From the NCBI GenBank assembly GCA_036346255.1, contig CM070622.1, positions 17,696,751 through 17,760,750 of the forward strand: 64,000 nucleotides of DNA, written 5' to 3'. This DNA comes from Ampelocalamus luodianensis. Taxonomy: Eukaryota; Streptophyta; Magnoliopsida; Poales; Poaceae. Every line of letters starts with the position of its first letter. Position 1 is the first letter of the stretch. The position numbers and the translations under genes are program-made. Below are positions 13,426-23,329 of the stretch, piece by piece. The notes under the pieces were generated by a model. The model was not told where the DNA came from, made no database searches, and saw only the letters and a program-made list of their open reading frames with translations.

Positions 13426-13434
13426 GGGAGTTGG
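13426..13434. repeat. Target-site duplication, left copy (GGGAGTTGG)
   Basis: The 9-bp sequence GGGAGTTGG sits immediately outside the left terminal repeat of the Mutator-like element. It is repeated exactly at 18635-18643. A 9-bp duplication is characteristic of Mutator-superfamily insertion. Confidence 0.85.
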
Positions 13435-13518
13435 GGAATTTTTGTAAAATAATATTATTTTAAAATATATTTACAAAAATAAATAGTCGCCCCCAAAAAT
13501 TATAAAAATATGTCCCTA

Positions 13519-13660
13519 TCGCCAGTTCAACTGGCGACAGGGACCCTGTCCCCCCTTGTCGCCGGTTGAGGTATTTATCGCCAGTTGAACTAGCGACAGG
13601 AAGCAATCGCCAGTTCAACTAGCGACAGGACCATATCGCCAGTTATATACCTCAGCCCTA
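13519..13660. repeat. Subterminal palindrome cluster of the MULE
   Basis: TCGCCAGTTCAACTGGCGA at 13519-13537 is a perfect inverted repeat with a one-base spacer. Related half-sites and imperfect copies (CGCCGGTTGAGG, TCGCCAGTTGAACTAGCGA, TCGCCAGTTCAACTAGCGA, TCGCCAGTTATATACC) follow to about 13660. Similar CCGC...GTTCAA...GCGG motifs lie inside the right end near 18405-18550. Subterminal repeat clusters in DNA transposons often act as transposase-binding sites; that role is inferred here. Confidence 0.65.
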
Positions 13661-13687
13661 GCCAGTTTTTGGTTGTCCCTATTCCAC

Positions 13688-14378
13688 TTAGTCAGCCGCG
13701 ATGGCCCTCTTCCGCTCCCTCTCAGCCTCCCGTCGCCTCGCATGCTCACGCTCCTGCTCCTCGCGCTGCCTGTCCCGCCTACCTTGCTTGGCCTGCTCAG
13801 CTTTCAACTCTTTGAGGCATCTTTCACGAGTCTCGATGTCCTCCCTGGCCCAGCTCTTCCGTCTCAGCAACCACCACATGTCATAGGGGTAGATCTTGTC
13901 GTCGATCCACTGGCGGAAGTCGCATAGGGGTGGCGGAGACTGCGGTGGGTAAAGAGAGTTCGTTACGCCGTTACGGGAAGAAAAAATAGCATTGTACCCT
14001 GAAATACGGTATCATTACCAGCTGCCTGTCGGTGTAGTCCACGGCGTAGTTTGGGCAGCACCAATAGCGCTGCCCAATGCTCCACTCATCGGTTGATTTG
14101 ACGCACTTGCAGGCATCCCGACACCAGCATAGGGGTGGCGCCACCCCTATCGGGGGCTCTTCTGGAGGGCGTTCCGCGGGCATAGGTGGGGGGCCGCGGC
14201 TCGACCCAGAATCATTGGGCGTACTACGAGGCAGCTTCCTTAGATCCACCAGTTCCGGAAAAGTTTGGTGTGTGAAAGGCTGCTGACTAGCGGCATGATG
14301 GCGAGCGGTGGTATCATGGGGAAACACCCAGTCCTTCAAAAGCTTGCAGATTTTCTCCCATTCCTTCTCCTTGTCCAT
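13688..14378 (-). CDS. GRF-type zinc-finger / coiled-coil protein carried by the MULE
   Basis: Two exons (14378-14019 and 13939-13688) with GT-AG borders (donor CTG|GTAATG, acceptor CCGCAG|TCTCC) join in phase into 203 codons with no internal stop. Residues 1-75 are polar and proline-rich. Around residues 80-120 is a cysteine cluster with CWCRDACKC and RYWCCPNY, the pattern of GRF-type zinc fingers (CxC...RxWxCP). The second exon starts PPPLCDFRQWID, typical after this finger in grass transposon proteins. It ends in a highly charged Arg/Glu-rich coiled coil. Such proteins accompany plant-mobile-domain genes in grass elements. Nucleic-acid binding is inferred. The start codon is the first in-frame ATG. 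The upstream region contains a 62-bp tandem repeat. Confidence 0.65.
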
Positions 14379-14477
14379 GTTTTCTACTTGGTGGTGCTGC
14401 TATGGAGATGTTGGATGAGTTGCGCTGTATTTATAACTAGAGTGGATGGAGCCGTAGTCGGGGCTCTCGTCTTAGTA

Positions 14478-14885
14478 AAATGTGCCTCGTCGGGTCAAGT
14501 CCTCAAAAAAAGATGGCTCATCGGGTCACATCGTGTAGAAAAGCTAGCTCGTTTGGTCACGTCCTCACAAAAAACTAGCTCATCGGGTCACATCATTCTG
14601 AAAAGCTAGCTGGTTTGGTCACGTCCTCAGAAAAAGCTGGCTCATCTGGTCACATCATGCAAAAAAGCTAGCTCGTTTGGTCACGTCCTCAGAAAAAGCT
14701 GGCTCATCGGGTCACATCGTGCAGAAAAGCTAGCTCGTTTGGTCACGTCCTCATAAAAAGCTGGCTCATCGGCTCACATCGTACTAAAAAGCTAGCTCGT
14801 CTGGTCACGTCCTCAGAAAAAGCTGGCTCATCGGGTCACATCGTCCTAAAAAGCTAGCTCGTTTGCCGACGTCGTCGGGTCACAG
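14478..14885. repeat. Tandem repeat, about 6.5 copies of a 62-bp unit
   Basis: Each unit combines AGCTCGTTTGGTCACGTCCT with a second half like GGCTCATCGGGTCACATCGT, linked by short A-rich runs. Unit starts near 14546, 14607, 14669, 14731, 14793 and 14855 give a period of about 62 bp. The two halves also resemble each other, so a roughly 31-bp ancestral unit is likely. The array lies between the 3' end of the plant-mobile-domain gene and the 5' end of the zinc-finger gene, where a promoter would be expected. Confidence 0.9.
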
Positions 14886-14980
14886 GTCGAAAAATTGTGA
14901 AATCAAAACTCGAGAATACCATTAAAATAGTTGCACACATAATAAAATTTACATAACTACTATTACACACAAATCAATAT

Positions 14981-17565
14981 CTAGTGGCGTCCCCTCTTGG
15001 GGCACACCCCGCGTGTCCCCAGGCCTGCTTTGTCGTTTGGTCTTGATGCGTCGTGGTCGGTGCTGACTACCCAACCCGCGTGAGTAGCCAGCGATGGTGT
15101 CGTCAGGGGCTACTCCTACGTCGGCTGGGTCGAACTCGATGCACCGTACAACTGAGAAGCCTCCATAGAGAACTGCGTGTTACGCGGGTTGCTGAAGAAG
15201 TCCTCGATGGGTGCTGATAGGTCTGCATCGTCTGGCGACAATGCATCGTCCTCCCAAGCAATTCCTGCAAAGAATTACGTTACAAACGTAATCATGGCGA
15301 AAAGGACGTTACGCAAGCAAGGTGAACTTACCTGTTGGCGAAGATGTGCTCGGACGGCGGCATACTCGGCTGCGTGCGGGAGGCGAGGACTGTAATGTAG
15401 AAAATCGTCGTTACTAACCGAGGTTGAAATGAAGAAGTGATGTGAGCATGTCGTACTCACCTCCGACATGTCCCGAGGTACTCCCCCCACCCTGCCACAA
15501 CGACGAGCCCACCACGTGTGGGGCAAGAGGCTGTGTCCTGCCACCTCGGCTGACCCCTCGTCCTCGGACTGGTCGGTCCACCGGGTTAGTCGGCGTGCGA
15601 CCAGTCGCGGTCCGCACTCCGCGTACTGCTGCATCCCTGATGCGCTGCAGGATCCCTCTGGTCTCCCCCGGCGTCATGTGCTGCGTTGAGTGTACCCACT
15701 CGATAATCTCCCGATGAAGATCCACCTGCAGAAGTAATCAACCAGTTGTAAACCTAAGTCTGTCAAATTAAATATAAAATAAGGTCGGTTGAATACATAC
15801 GTAGCAGTGGAAAGCGGAGTCCGGCTGGGTGGGGTACGTGTCCGACGTCGCGACCTCATGTCGAGGAGGGTCGACCACGACCCAGACGCACTGAAGCCTC
15901 GTCTGAGTAGCGTACCACTCCATGTACTGGCCGTACGTCTCGGGGTCGTAGGGTTCTTGCCCACACTGGATGAGGTCGTCGTGCGCGCCACCCAACCCTC
16001 GACCCAGGGCCATCTGTCAAACCGGGACATCGTGTCACGAACTCCTTCCTAGTGTACTGTGGAAGGCAAGAAAATTATTTGGTGGGGATGTAACACACAT
16101 TATGCGAAAGAAGTAAAAAGTGAACTTACGCGCGTGTCGTGCGCGGCGCCGCCTCCCCAAGAAGTGGGACCTCTGTCGCACCGAGGCGGCGCATGACCCG
16201 CTACACCTGGTACTCCTCCACGAAGATATCATGCACCAAGGCACTCCGCGTGTACCAGTACACGTAGTCTCGCGTGCATAGCACCGACAGTCCTCCGGGG
16301 GCACGCGCGGTCACCCTCTCGTCAGTGTATGGTCTCCAGATGATGCGGTCATCGGTCAGCTGATCGAACATTGCCACGTATCCGGGTAGGACCCCTGCAA
16401 GGTGATCGGCGTGAAGGTGACCTGTGCAATAAAACACCGCAAACTAAGCACACGAAATAGTGATTACAATACGAAAAATAAATGAATATGAAACTAACCG
16501 TCGCGGCACCACGGTGCCATGGTGGCCGGTCCAGTCATCTGCGGGGCGTACAAGCTCTCCTCAATGCGCTCCCAAGTCGATTGTGGCCGTCCGATCGGAA
16601 ATGCTCCGCGACCACAATTGCGATGAAGCGGCATCCCGAGAGGATGGAGCGCCGTCGCGCGGCGCTGCGTCGCAAAGTCGCGCGATCGTCGCGCGCGATG
16701 CGGCGGACCCAGCGTGCTGCGGATCTCGATCGATCGGCGAGTCCGCCACCTCACGCAGCGTCTGGATGTAGTGCTTGTCGGCGTTGTCGCCGTAGAGCCT
16801 AGGAACATGACCCACCCGAACAACCACATCGGTAGGCCTCCAAGTGCCTCCTAACGGCGATGTCCCCTCGTTCGGGCCATCGCTCGGTACAAAAAGACAC
16901 GTACCGTCGGCCAAGGTTCACATACGAATTGTTGCGAGGAAAATAGTTACGAACTTACGTGAACCGGCGAGATCCGCCGGCGTCGGCGTGCGGTTCTTCG
17001 AACTCCACGTACCCGCGCCCGGCAACACACATTATGGAACCTGGCTAGGAGGTCCATGCGCCACGTGGCTGGGACGTCGTGCGCCGCCATCGGAGCGCCT
17101 GCGCAGGGCAACCCAGTCAGGTAGCTCACGTCCTGCAGCGTCGGCGCCATCTCCCCCCACGGGAGGTGGAATGTGTGGATCTCGGCCTCCGGTCAACGGG
17201 CCGTCGGCGGGGCACGTCGTATGGAAACGCCTAGGCGTCGGCCGCACGCCGGTCACGGTCGTCCTCCCACGTCACCTCCACCATCCTCGCTAGTGGAAGG
17301 AGGCCTGCCGCTCTCAATCTGCGTCGAAACGATTAAGAACAAACGTGAGTCCACGCAAAATAATCAGACTGCGATTGAGTGCATGAAGGTCAGAACTGCA
17401 CGTACCTCGGAAGCGAGTCTCGGTGCAGCCTCCATGCCCTGATGGGCGTGCGTGGCAACGCCCCAAGCTCTATCGGCGCCTCGCCCTCCGGGAAACACGG
17501 TACTAAAGCGACTCTGACGCGGCGTCAATCAGGTCAAGCAACTCGTAGTGACTCGCGTCTGCCAT
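14981..17565 (-). pseudogene. Plant-mobile-domain (PMD, MAIN-like) gene remnant in the MULE
   Basis: Minus-strand pieces in successive frames carry the PMD signature in order. A start at 17565 is followed by MADASHYELLDLID. The HTFHLPWGEMAPTLQDV and YLTGLPCAG motifs lie near 17185-17110. Further pieces are LWLFGWVMFLG (about 16830-16795), FPIGRPQ and LYAPQMTG (about 16600-16530), DDRIIWRPYTDE (about 16355-16320), GLSVLCTRDYVYW (about 16290-16250) and GQEPYDPETYGQYMEWY (about 15965-15915). The C-terminal tail ends at 14981. Several intron borders look plausible, for example a pyrimidine tract before 17318. Frame changes and stops between motifs indicate a decayed copy, although some frame shifts could be unplaced introns. 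PMD proteins include the Arabidopsis MAIN family and are frequently carried by Mutator-like elements. Confidence 0.7.
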
Positions 17566-17903
17566 ACCTGAAAATGCAGCAATAAACAAAGCTCATATTT
17601 TTTCATGCATCTTTACATAGCCTATGTAGCAACTACGATATTTCTTTACAAATTTAATACATGTGATGCTATTTTTCTAGTTTAAATGGTATTTTCGGCA
17701 CTAACAAGATATTTACCGCGCACTAACACAATAATAACAACATACTAACAAAATAATAACCGCGCACAAATATTCTCATTGCTCTTTCGACCTACTCAGC
17801 TACTCCGTGTTTTCTTCACAATTTTAAAATGTGTCATGCAATTCTCCTAGTTTAAAAGAGAATTCCTGCATTAATTATATAACTACAGCGGTCAACCAGC
17901 GTC

Positions 17904-18195
17904 ATACTCAATTCTATATCGCTATTGTCGCGATTCTATGTCGCTACACAACTCAAAATATGTACTACACAGTTCGACTACATTTATCTAACATACTTAA
18001 TTCTATGTCGCTATTGTCGCAATTCTATGTCGCTACACAACTCAAAATATGTACTACACAGTTCGACTACATTTATCTAACCTACTCAATTCTGTGTCGC
18101 TATTATCGCTATTCTATGTGGCTACACAACTCAAAATATGTACTACACAGTTCGACTATATTTATCTAACCTACTCAATTCTATGTCGCTATTTT
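17904..18195. repeat. Tandem repeat, 89-bp unit, about 3.3 copies
   Basis: The unit runs from TACTCAATTCTATGTCGCTA through CACAACTCAAAATATGTACT to TTCGACTACATTTATCTAAC. Units start near 17904, 17993, 18082 and 18171. They differ at a few positions each, so the array is fairly young or homogenised. It lies upstream of the PMD gene near the right end of the MULE. It creates a spurious plus-strand open frame with three repeated peptide segments. Confidence 0.9.
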
Positions 18196-18634
18196 TGTTT
18201 GTTAACCTACAAGGTTTTGACATAACGTACACAGTTTCAGAAAAATGTACCTGCAAGATGATCGATCGAAACCGATGCTCTGTCAATCTCTCCCTCCGCG
18301 ACGAACCAAAGTGAGCTTCGCTACTATTTTTCTCTCCTCTCGAACTCTCTCTTGTTTTTTCGAATAAAAATAAATCTGCCGATTTTTGCGGTTTTATAGT
18401 CGGTCCACGCCGCTAGTTCAATCGGCGAGGACTCGCTGTCTCTGTCGCGATTGAGCGGCGATTGGCGGTGGGCCGCGGCAAGTGTGGCGATCGATCCTCG
18501 TCGCGATCCAAGCTGACGATAGGTTTACGCCGCGGTTCAAGCGGCAGCGATGACATATTTTTGTAATTTTTTGGGGCGATTATTTATTTTTGTAAATATC
18601 TTTTAAAATAATATTATTTTTTTAAAAAAAATCC

Positions 18635-18643
18635 GGGAGTTGG
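18635..18643. repeat. Target-site duplication, right copy (GGGAGTTGG)
   Basis: Exact match to 13426-13434, immediately outside the right terminal repeat of the Mutator-like element. Confidence 0.85.
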
Positions 18644-19150
18644 GCCGGCAAGGATTTCAGCCCAAGGGGATTTTAGGAAAAAGAAATGGTTTAAGAATAT
18701 CCAAAATAGGGTTAAATCAAATCGAGCTCAAAGGAAACAACAATTAATGTCCAAAAATTCCAAGAAAAGACAGAGGTGCATATTTGAATATGTTGGATTT
18801 AAATAAATTATTTCACGTCCTACTTCTATGTAGTTTAATCAAAGAAATTGTAAATTTGGAAAATTCATTTAAGTAGGGATTAATTCAAGATTAAGGGTTT
18901 TGGTTTTGAAAACTTCGTTTGGGCTGGCTATCGAGCTTCATTCAAAATTGACATAGTTCGACTTAAAATTATTTTATTTATTGTTTAAGGGACTATTTTA
19001 AAAGCGAACTAACGAGTCACTATCGAGTCGAGCCTCAGTAACCTTTTTTTCATTTCAAATTGACATATTTTAATTTTAATCAATTAACTACTATAATTGA
19101 ATCAATTTTGATTCAAGCCCATAAGAAGCATTTTTGCCAGCCAAATCTGT
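18644..19150 (-). mobile_element. Continuation of the outer minus-strand gypsy LTR
   Basis: Sequence resumes after the MULE with CAGCCCAA and A/T-rich blocks comparable to the 5' part of the other long LTRs in the window. No TGTAAC start was found in inverted form, so the 5' end is either eroded or lies at an unrecognised position. No gene is present. Confidence 0.35.
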
Positions 19151-19396
19151 TACTGAAACATTGACGCTAGAATATAAACATATTATCTGTTCTACGTAGT
19201 GAGAATGATCAGTTTTTATTTGCTAAGCAACACCTGTGAGTAATCAAACGCATCTTGCAAGTTGCAACCAGAACCAGGTGTGCCATGTGAGTTGCATACG
19301 TGAGCTTACTACTTGTTCCATTGTTTTCTATTCACGTTAGATAAAACTAATCACCTCCATATGAAATGACTACTTCCATAGCCAGTCAGGACCGCC

Positions 19397-19405
19397 TATA
19401 TAAAT
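19397..19405 (+). promoter_or_regulatory. Orphan TATA box TATATAAAT
   Basis: A good plant TATA element sits in CGCCTATATAAATGAAGCG, preceded by 200 bp of non-repetitive looking sequence. No open frame follows. About 90 bp downstream the sequence is interrupted by a GC-rich repeat-like segment. It may be a promoter whose gene was lost, or chance. Confidence 0.25.
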
Positions 19406-19492
19406 GAAGCGTCTAGATTGTAACTACAAGAAGTAAATTTGTCGTACTACTACTTGTTACTCGGATCTAAAGCTTGCTAGTACAAGTAATTA

Positions 19493-19890
19493 AAGGTACT
19501 AGAAGATAACCCGCGCCGGCGCGGGCACGCACACGCTGCGTCGCGGAAGGCGGGGGCCCATGGACACGTGGAGGCCGAGGCGAGCGAAGCAGCCCACGGG
19601 ATCAAGCGAACGCGGGCCTGCGCTGAGCGCTGGAATCGGCGTGGGCCGCAGGAGCGATGGAATCGGGCGGGCGATCGGAGGGCGTCCGCGAGCGGCGCGC
19701 GCAGCGATCGGACGGCGCGGCTCTCCGGGCGACGTGGTGCGCGTTGGACCACAGAAACGCACGACGCGCAGTGGCTTAGATCGGAGGGCGTGGAGGCGAG
19801 CGGGCGCGATCCGACGGCCGGTGGTTTGAGGGCGACGTAGAAGGCCTGGGAGGAGCCCCTTTCTCCCATCCCTTAAGTATAGTAATGATT
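19493..19890. repeat. GC-rich dispersed-repeat-like segment
   Basis: A compositionally sharp GC-rich block starts GGTACTAGAAGATAACCC with the palindrome CCGCGCCGGCGCGG just inside. It ends near TTAAGTATAGTAATGATTA. Overlapping open frames exist on both strands, typical of GC-rich non-coding DNA. The start and end resemble a dispersed grass element I have seen, but I cannot name its class, and no target duplication was found. Confidence 0.35.
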
Positions 19891-20098
19891 ATAGTACTCC
19901 ACTGAAGTAAACAAATCTATGAAAGAAAAGGAAGGATTTTTTTGCAATCCTTATTTCTTGCCTCTGTCCTATCACGGCAGTTTTTTTTATTATAGAAAAT
20001 CCTATCACGGCAGTTGTGGGTAGGGATCCCGTAAAAATTTCTTTTTAGGAATGGGCCAGACCCGTCATGAGTTTGTTAACTTAGTTTGCACTCAAATC

Positions 20099-20591
20099 TA
20101 GGGATGGAAGCGGATCGAATACGAATCGAATAGTTCCGAATACGAATACGAATCCCTATTTTTTAAACGAATACGAATTCGAATATTCTCGAATACGAAT
20201 TCGAATCGAATGTCGTAACGAATACGAATTCGAATCGAATATGTACTCAATTCGGTCGAATGCGAATATCCTACAACTTTTGTGACAAATCTCGAGAACA
20301 AATAGTATTCGTATTCGTATTCGGAAAAAGCAGATAGTATTCGTATTCATTTTTCCCCGATAGTATTTGTTTTTCTGGATACTATCCGGGTTTTTCCCGG
20401 ATACTGAATAACAGAATACGGATCGAATACTATCAATTTTCCCGGATGCGAATAACACCGAATACGGATGCGAATAACACCGGATACGGATATGAACAGT
20501 ATCGAATGCGGATTTTTACTTTCCACATTTGTGCTTTCTCGGATACGAATATCGGATAAAACGGATTATCCTTTACCATTTTCCACCCCTA
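20099..20591. mobile_element. hAT-type MITE built of GAATACGAAT repeats
   Basis: It starts TAGGGATGGAAGCGG and ends TTTTCCACCCCTA, giving an imperfect terminal inverted repeat TAGGG(A/G)TGGAA. It is flanked by a perfect 8-bp duplication CTCAAATC (20091-20098 and 20592-20599), the target-duplication size of hAT elements. The interior is largely degenerate tandem copies of GAATACGAATTC-like units. Open frames on the minus strand (20098-20458) only translate this repeat into Ile/Arg/Ser-rich peptide and are not genes. Confidence 0.85.
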
Positions 20592-20599
20592 CTCAAATC

Positions 20600-22203
20600 G
20601 TCCAAGGTAAGGCCCACTTCCCAGATGCGGTCTCGGCTCACGGGCCGGACCGTCCCACGGAATTGGGAGGTATAGTGCACAGCTCGTCTCTCACACGGCG
20701 CGGCCTGGGCATTATCGAAGCGCGGCCTGTACTGCATCATACGGGATGGTACCCGCAACCTACTCAGCCGGGAAAGTGCGCCTCACCAAATAACGATACG
20801 ACCGCCGGACGGCCACACGATGGTCAGTCGGTACCAACTTGCGATTAACTTGCCCTGAGGCTTTAGATAGGTGTGTGTAAACGGGGTCAGCTGCTCACAG
20901 GCAGCAGTACTCGTGTTTACTAGGCCACATGTACGGGCTGTCAAGTTGGATACGCTCGGCTTTGCGTGAGCAATGGGCCGATTTGAGTGTCCTAGCGTTG
21001 GAGAAATGCTACGAGACCAAGAGAAAAGCCCAGGTTAGTTTAGGAATCGACCCAAAGTAGAAGAGAAGCCCAATGGTTCTCCAAGCAGTGAAACAACAAG
21101 CTGATCAGAGAGGACTATTCATTCTTCAGAATATTTTCAACTTGAACTGTTGAACATCATAGGTGTACTGTGTGCGAGACTGCAGCAGGCGAGCAGCGGA
21201 ATTACAGTTCATGAGGCCTGACAGGACAGCGGCACGAGGCTAGCTAGGCCCAAACCCAAACAAAGCGCCGCTCTCTATTGGCGTGGCTCGCGGCGGCCAA
21301 CTACAGCGCGGCGCACAGAGACAACCCGGCGGATGCGGCCGGGACAGGAGGCGGCGTCGCGCGATTCGTTAGCGGCAGAGGCGGAACGGAAGCGAGCCTA
21401 CGCACGCAGCCTACGCGGGGCCCCGCGCGCCCGCTCGTACGCATGCGACGACGACTCGCCTCTTGCGGTCCTCTTCCCGCGATCACATGCGCCCGCTCCG
21501 CCGTGGGGCCCTGCCCTCCGCGCGCGCGTTTGTCCCACCGCCCCCGCGGAGAGCACAAGTGTCGCGCGTCCGGAAGCTTCCCCTCGCTGTTTCCTAGGCC
21601 GCGCCGCGCGTCTCATCCCGCGGAGGCGTCCTGCTTTTGCTCTGCGCCGTCGGATCTGTGCTCGATGGCGGAGATAGCCTGGGCGAGGCTGCGGTGGTTG
21701 GTCCGTGGGCCCGGGGAGCCATCGGGAAACACGTCAGCCCATGTGCGGCCTAGGGACCCATCCATAGCCCACGGCGGCTAGGTAGAAGAGCGCCGCGGTC
21801 CGCAGGAAAATCGGAGCCGAGCCGAGCCGAGTTGAGAGTTTGAATGAGCTGCTGGGAGAATAGTAATAGGATAAGCCTCCAGGTTATGAGTCGGCTACCG
21901 CTACGCGACAGGGGGATGGACTTGCTTGGAAGGAAGGAGCATATCTTGGCAAATTCCTGGGGTAACACCGGCAAAAGGTTTTTGCATGATTGCGGCTACC
22001 AGATAATTTGATTGATAAATCTCGGGTGCGCCGGCAAGATACAAAATAGGCAAATGCTTATGTATGTATGTTCACCTTTACTTTAAACAGTGTAGCTTAG
22101 AGACAACAAAACTAAAAATAAGGGTTCTTTTGTCTGTGCAGCTAAGATTAGTGGTGTGTATGTTTCATGATTGCGTTAGTAAATATCTAACATGATCAAA
22201 ATT
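20600..22203. other. Intergenic DNA with a GC-rich island, no gene recognised
   Basis: The segment 21230-21830 is strongly GC- and CpG-rich, with open frames on both strands. The longest is 167 codons at 21278-21781 on the plus strand. Their Arg/Ala/Pro-rich translations overlap in several frames, and none shows a domain. It could be a 5' gene fragment or CpG island left over from a lost gene. Nothing else is recognisable. Confidence 0.35.
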
Positions 22204-22208
22204 ACTTT

Positions 22209-22690
22209 TGTTGTAGGGACGGCCCACCGTCCCAACGGCTAACGAGGAACCAAACAAGTTGGCATCTTCGAGGTATGCGAAGGGGAAAGGATGCCATCTC
22301 GACAAATCAGCACACCACCTTAACCTCCGCACAAGGAGGGGGTGTCCCCGGCATGAAGGGGTCTCTGGGCGAAAGACGAAGAGGGGGTCGAGGCCCCACA
22401 ATGGATCAAGAAAGGTGATGTGCTGGATGCTGCCCAGGGGAGCCCACCATGCACCAAAGTTACCAACGAAAGAGGAAAGACCACGAGACCCCTATAACCG
22501 TAGGGCCTTTATAGGGGACACTGTTGTAATATCCTACCTCCTAGTTTGTAATGCTATAAATAAAAATATCATTCATTCCCTGGCACCGTTTCCTACACTT
22601 TAGGGACCTTGAGACCTTTACACCCCCCCTCATCGTGGGTATCGGTCCCGAGGCCTGCCTACTTTTACTCTTTGGTCTATAGCCACAACA
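22209..22690 (+). repeat. 5' LTR (482 bp)
   Basis: It runs from TGTTGTAGGGACGG to TATAGCCACAACA. It has a TATA box GCTATAAATA near 22552 and matches the 3' LTR over its whole length, except for about 65 bp missing just after the TATA box. The missing part in the 3' LTR is bounded by AAATA on both sides, so loss probably occurred between these short direct repeats. The deletion should remove the transcription start region of this copy. Confidence 0.85.
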
Positions 22691-22710
22691 TTTGACGTCA
22701 TTCGTGGGGA
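22691..22710 (+). promoter_or_regulatory. Primer-binding site
   Basis: TTTGACGTCATTCGTGGGGA lies directly after the 5' LTR. It has the layout of the TTGGCGTCG...GTGGGGA primer sites of grass gypsy elements. The tRNA was not identified. Confidence 0.6.
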
Positions 22711-22732
22711 ATGGCAAAGAAGCAACACCGCG

Positions 22733-23290
22733 ATGGCACCCATAAGGAAGAATGTGCCCAAGGTCTCGGCCACTGAAGCGGCCGCCTTAGGCTTGATGCT
22801 CAAAATCCCTCGTGCAAAACGAAGCAAGACTTCCACCGTCATCGAGGCAGCCGCAGCGGCGGTGGCCGCAACGACGGCCCTTGAAGCAAACTCCACCCAC
22901 GGGGAGATCGTCAGGGAAGATAGACGGGGAGCGCACACTGAAGCATCGTTATCCGGAGAACACCATGTCGGGCACCCCTCACCAACAAACTCGAGCGCAA
23001 GTAGAGAAGCCTACGAGGCCATGCAAAAGGAACTAGTGGACCTTCGCTGAGAGCTAGAAGAACTACGCCAGCATAAATCTGTGACATCCCCTGTGGCACC
23101 GCCACCGATAGCGACATCCCTTAAGGTGTCGCCTTTGGCAGCGGTATCCCTCGTCGCGCCTCAAGGCATCGACATCCCTCGTCACGCCGCCTCAGGCAAT
23201 GACATCCCTCGTCGCGCCGCCTCAGATAACAACATCCCTCATCGTGCCGCCTCAGATAACAACATCCCTCACTGCACTACCCCCTAACAG
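22733..23290 (+). pseudogene. Gag-leader-like open frame remnant with a 30-bp repeat
   Basis: An open frame begins at 22733 with MAPIRKNVPKVSATEAAALG and runs 105 codons to a TGA at 23048-23050. It is Ala-rich and then Glu/Lys/Leu-rich, as in N-terminal gag regions. Beyond the stop, a different frame encodes about four copies of a 10-residue Ala/Ser/Asn-Ile-Pro unit, the product of a 30-bp tandem repeat (23159-23279, core GACATCCCTCGTCGC). No capsid core or zinc knuckle follows. The function is inferred only from position after the primer site. Confidence 0.45.
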
Positions 23291-23329
23291 CAACATCTCT
23301 GCTCGCGCCGCCTCAAACAAGACAGGTCT

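Larger units (their letters stand above)
13435..18634. mobile_element. Mutator-like element (MULE) carrying two non-transposase genes
   Basis: This 5,200-bp element has terminal inverted repeats of about 75 bp. The left TIR runs from GGAATTTTTG through ATAAATAGTCGCCCCC, and the right TIR is its diverged reverse complement at about 18552-18634. The exact 9-bp flanking duplication GGGAGTTGG supports the Mutator superfamily. Inside the TIRs lie short CGCCAGTT/AACTGGCG palindromes. Cargo on the minus strand is a broken plant-mobile-domain gene (14981-17565) and an apparently intact zinc-finger/coiled-coil gene (13688-14378). No MURA-type transposase was seen, so mobilisation would need one supplied in trans. 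It interrupts an older minus-strand gypsy LTR. Confidence 0.8.

Noticed and set aside
21278..21781. Plus-strand 167-codon open frame in a GC-rich island
   Set aside because: Open frames exist on both strands and in other frames over the same DNA, as expected from GC-rich composition. No domain or homologous motif was seen.
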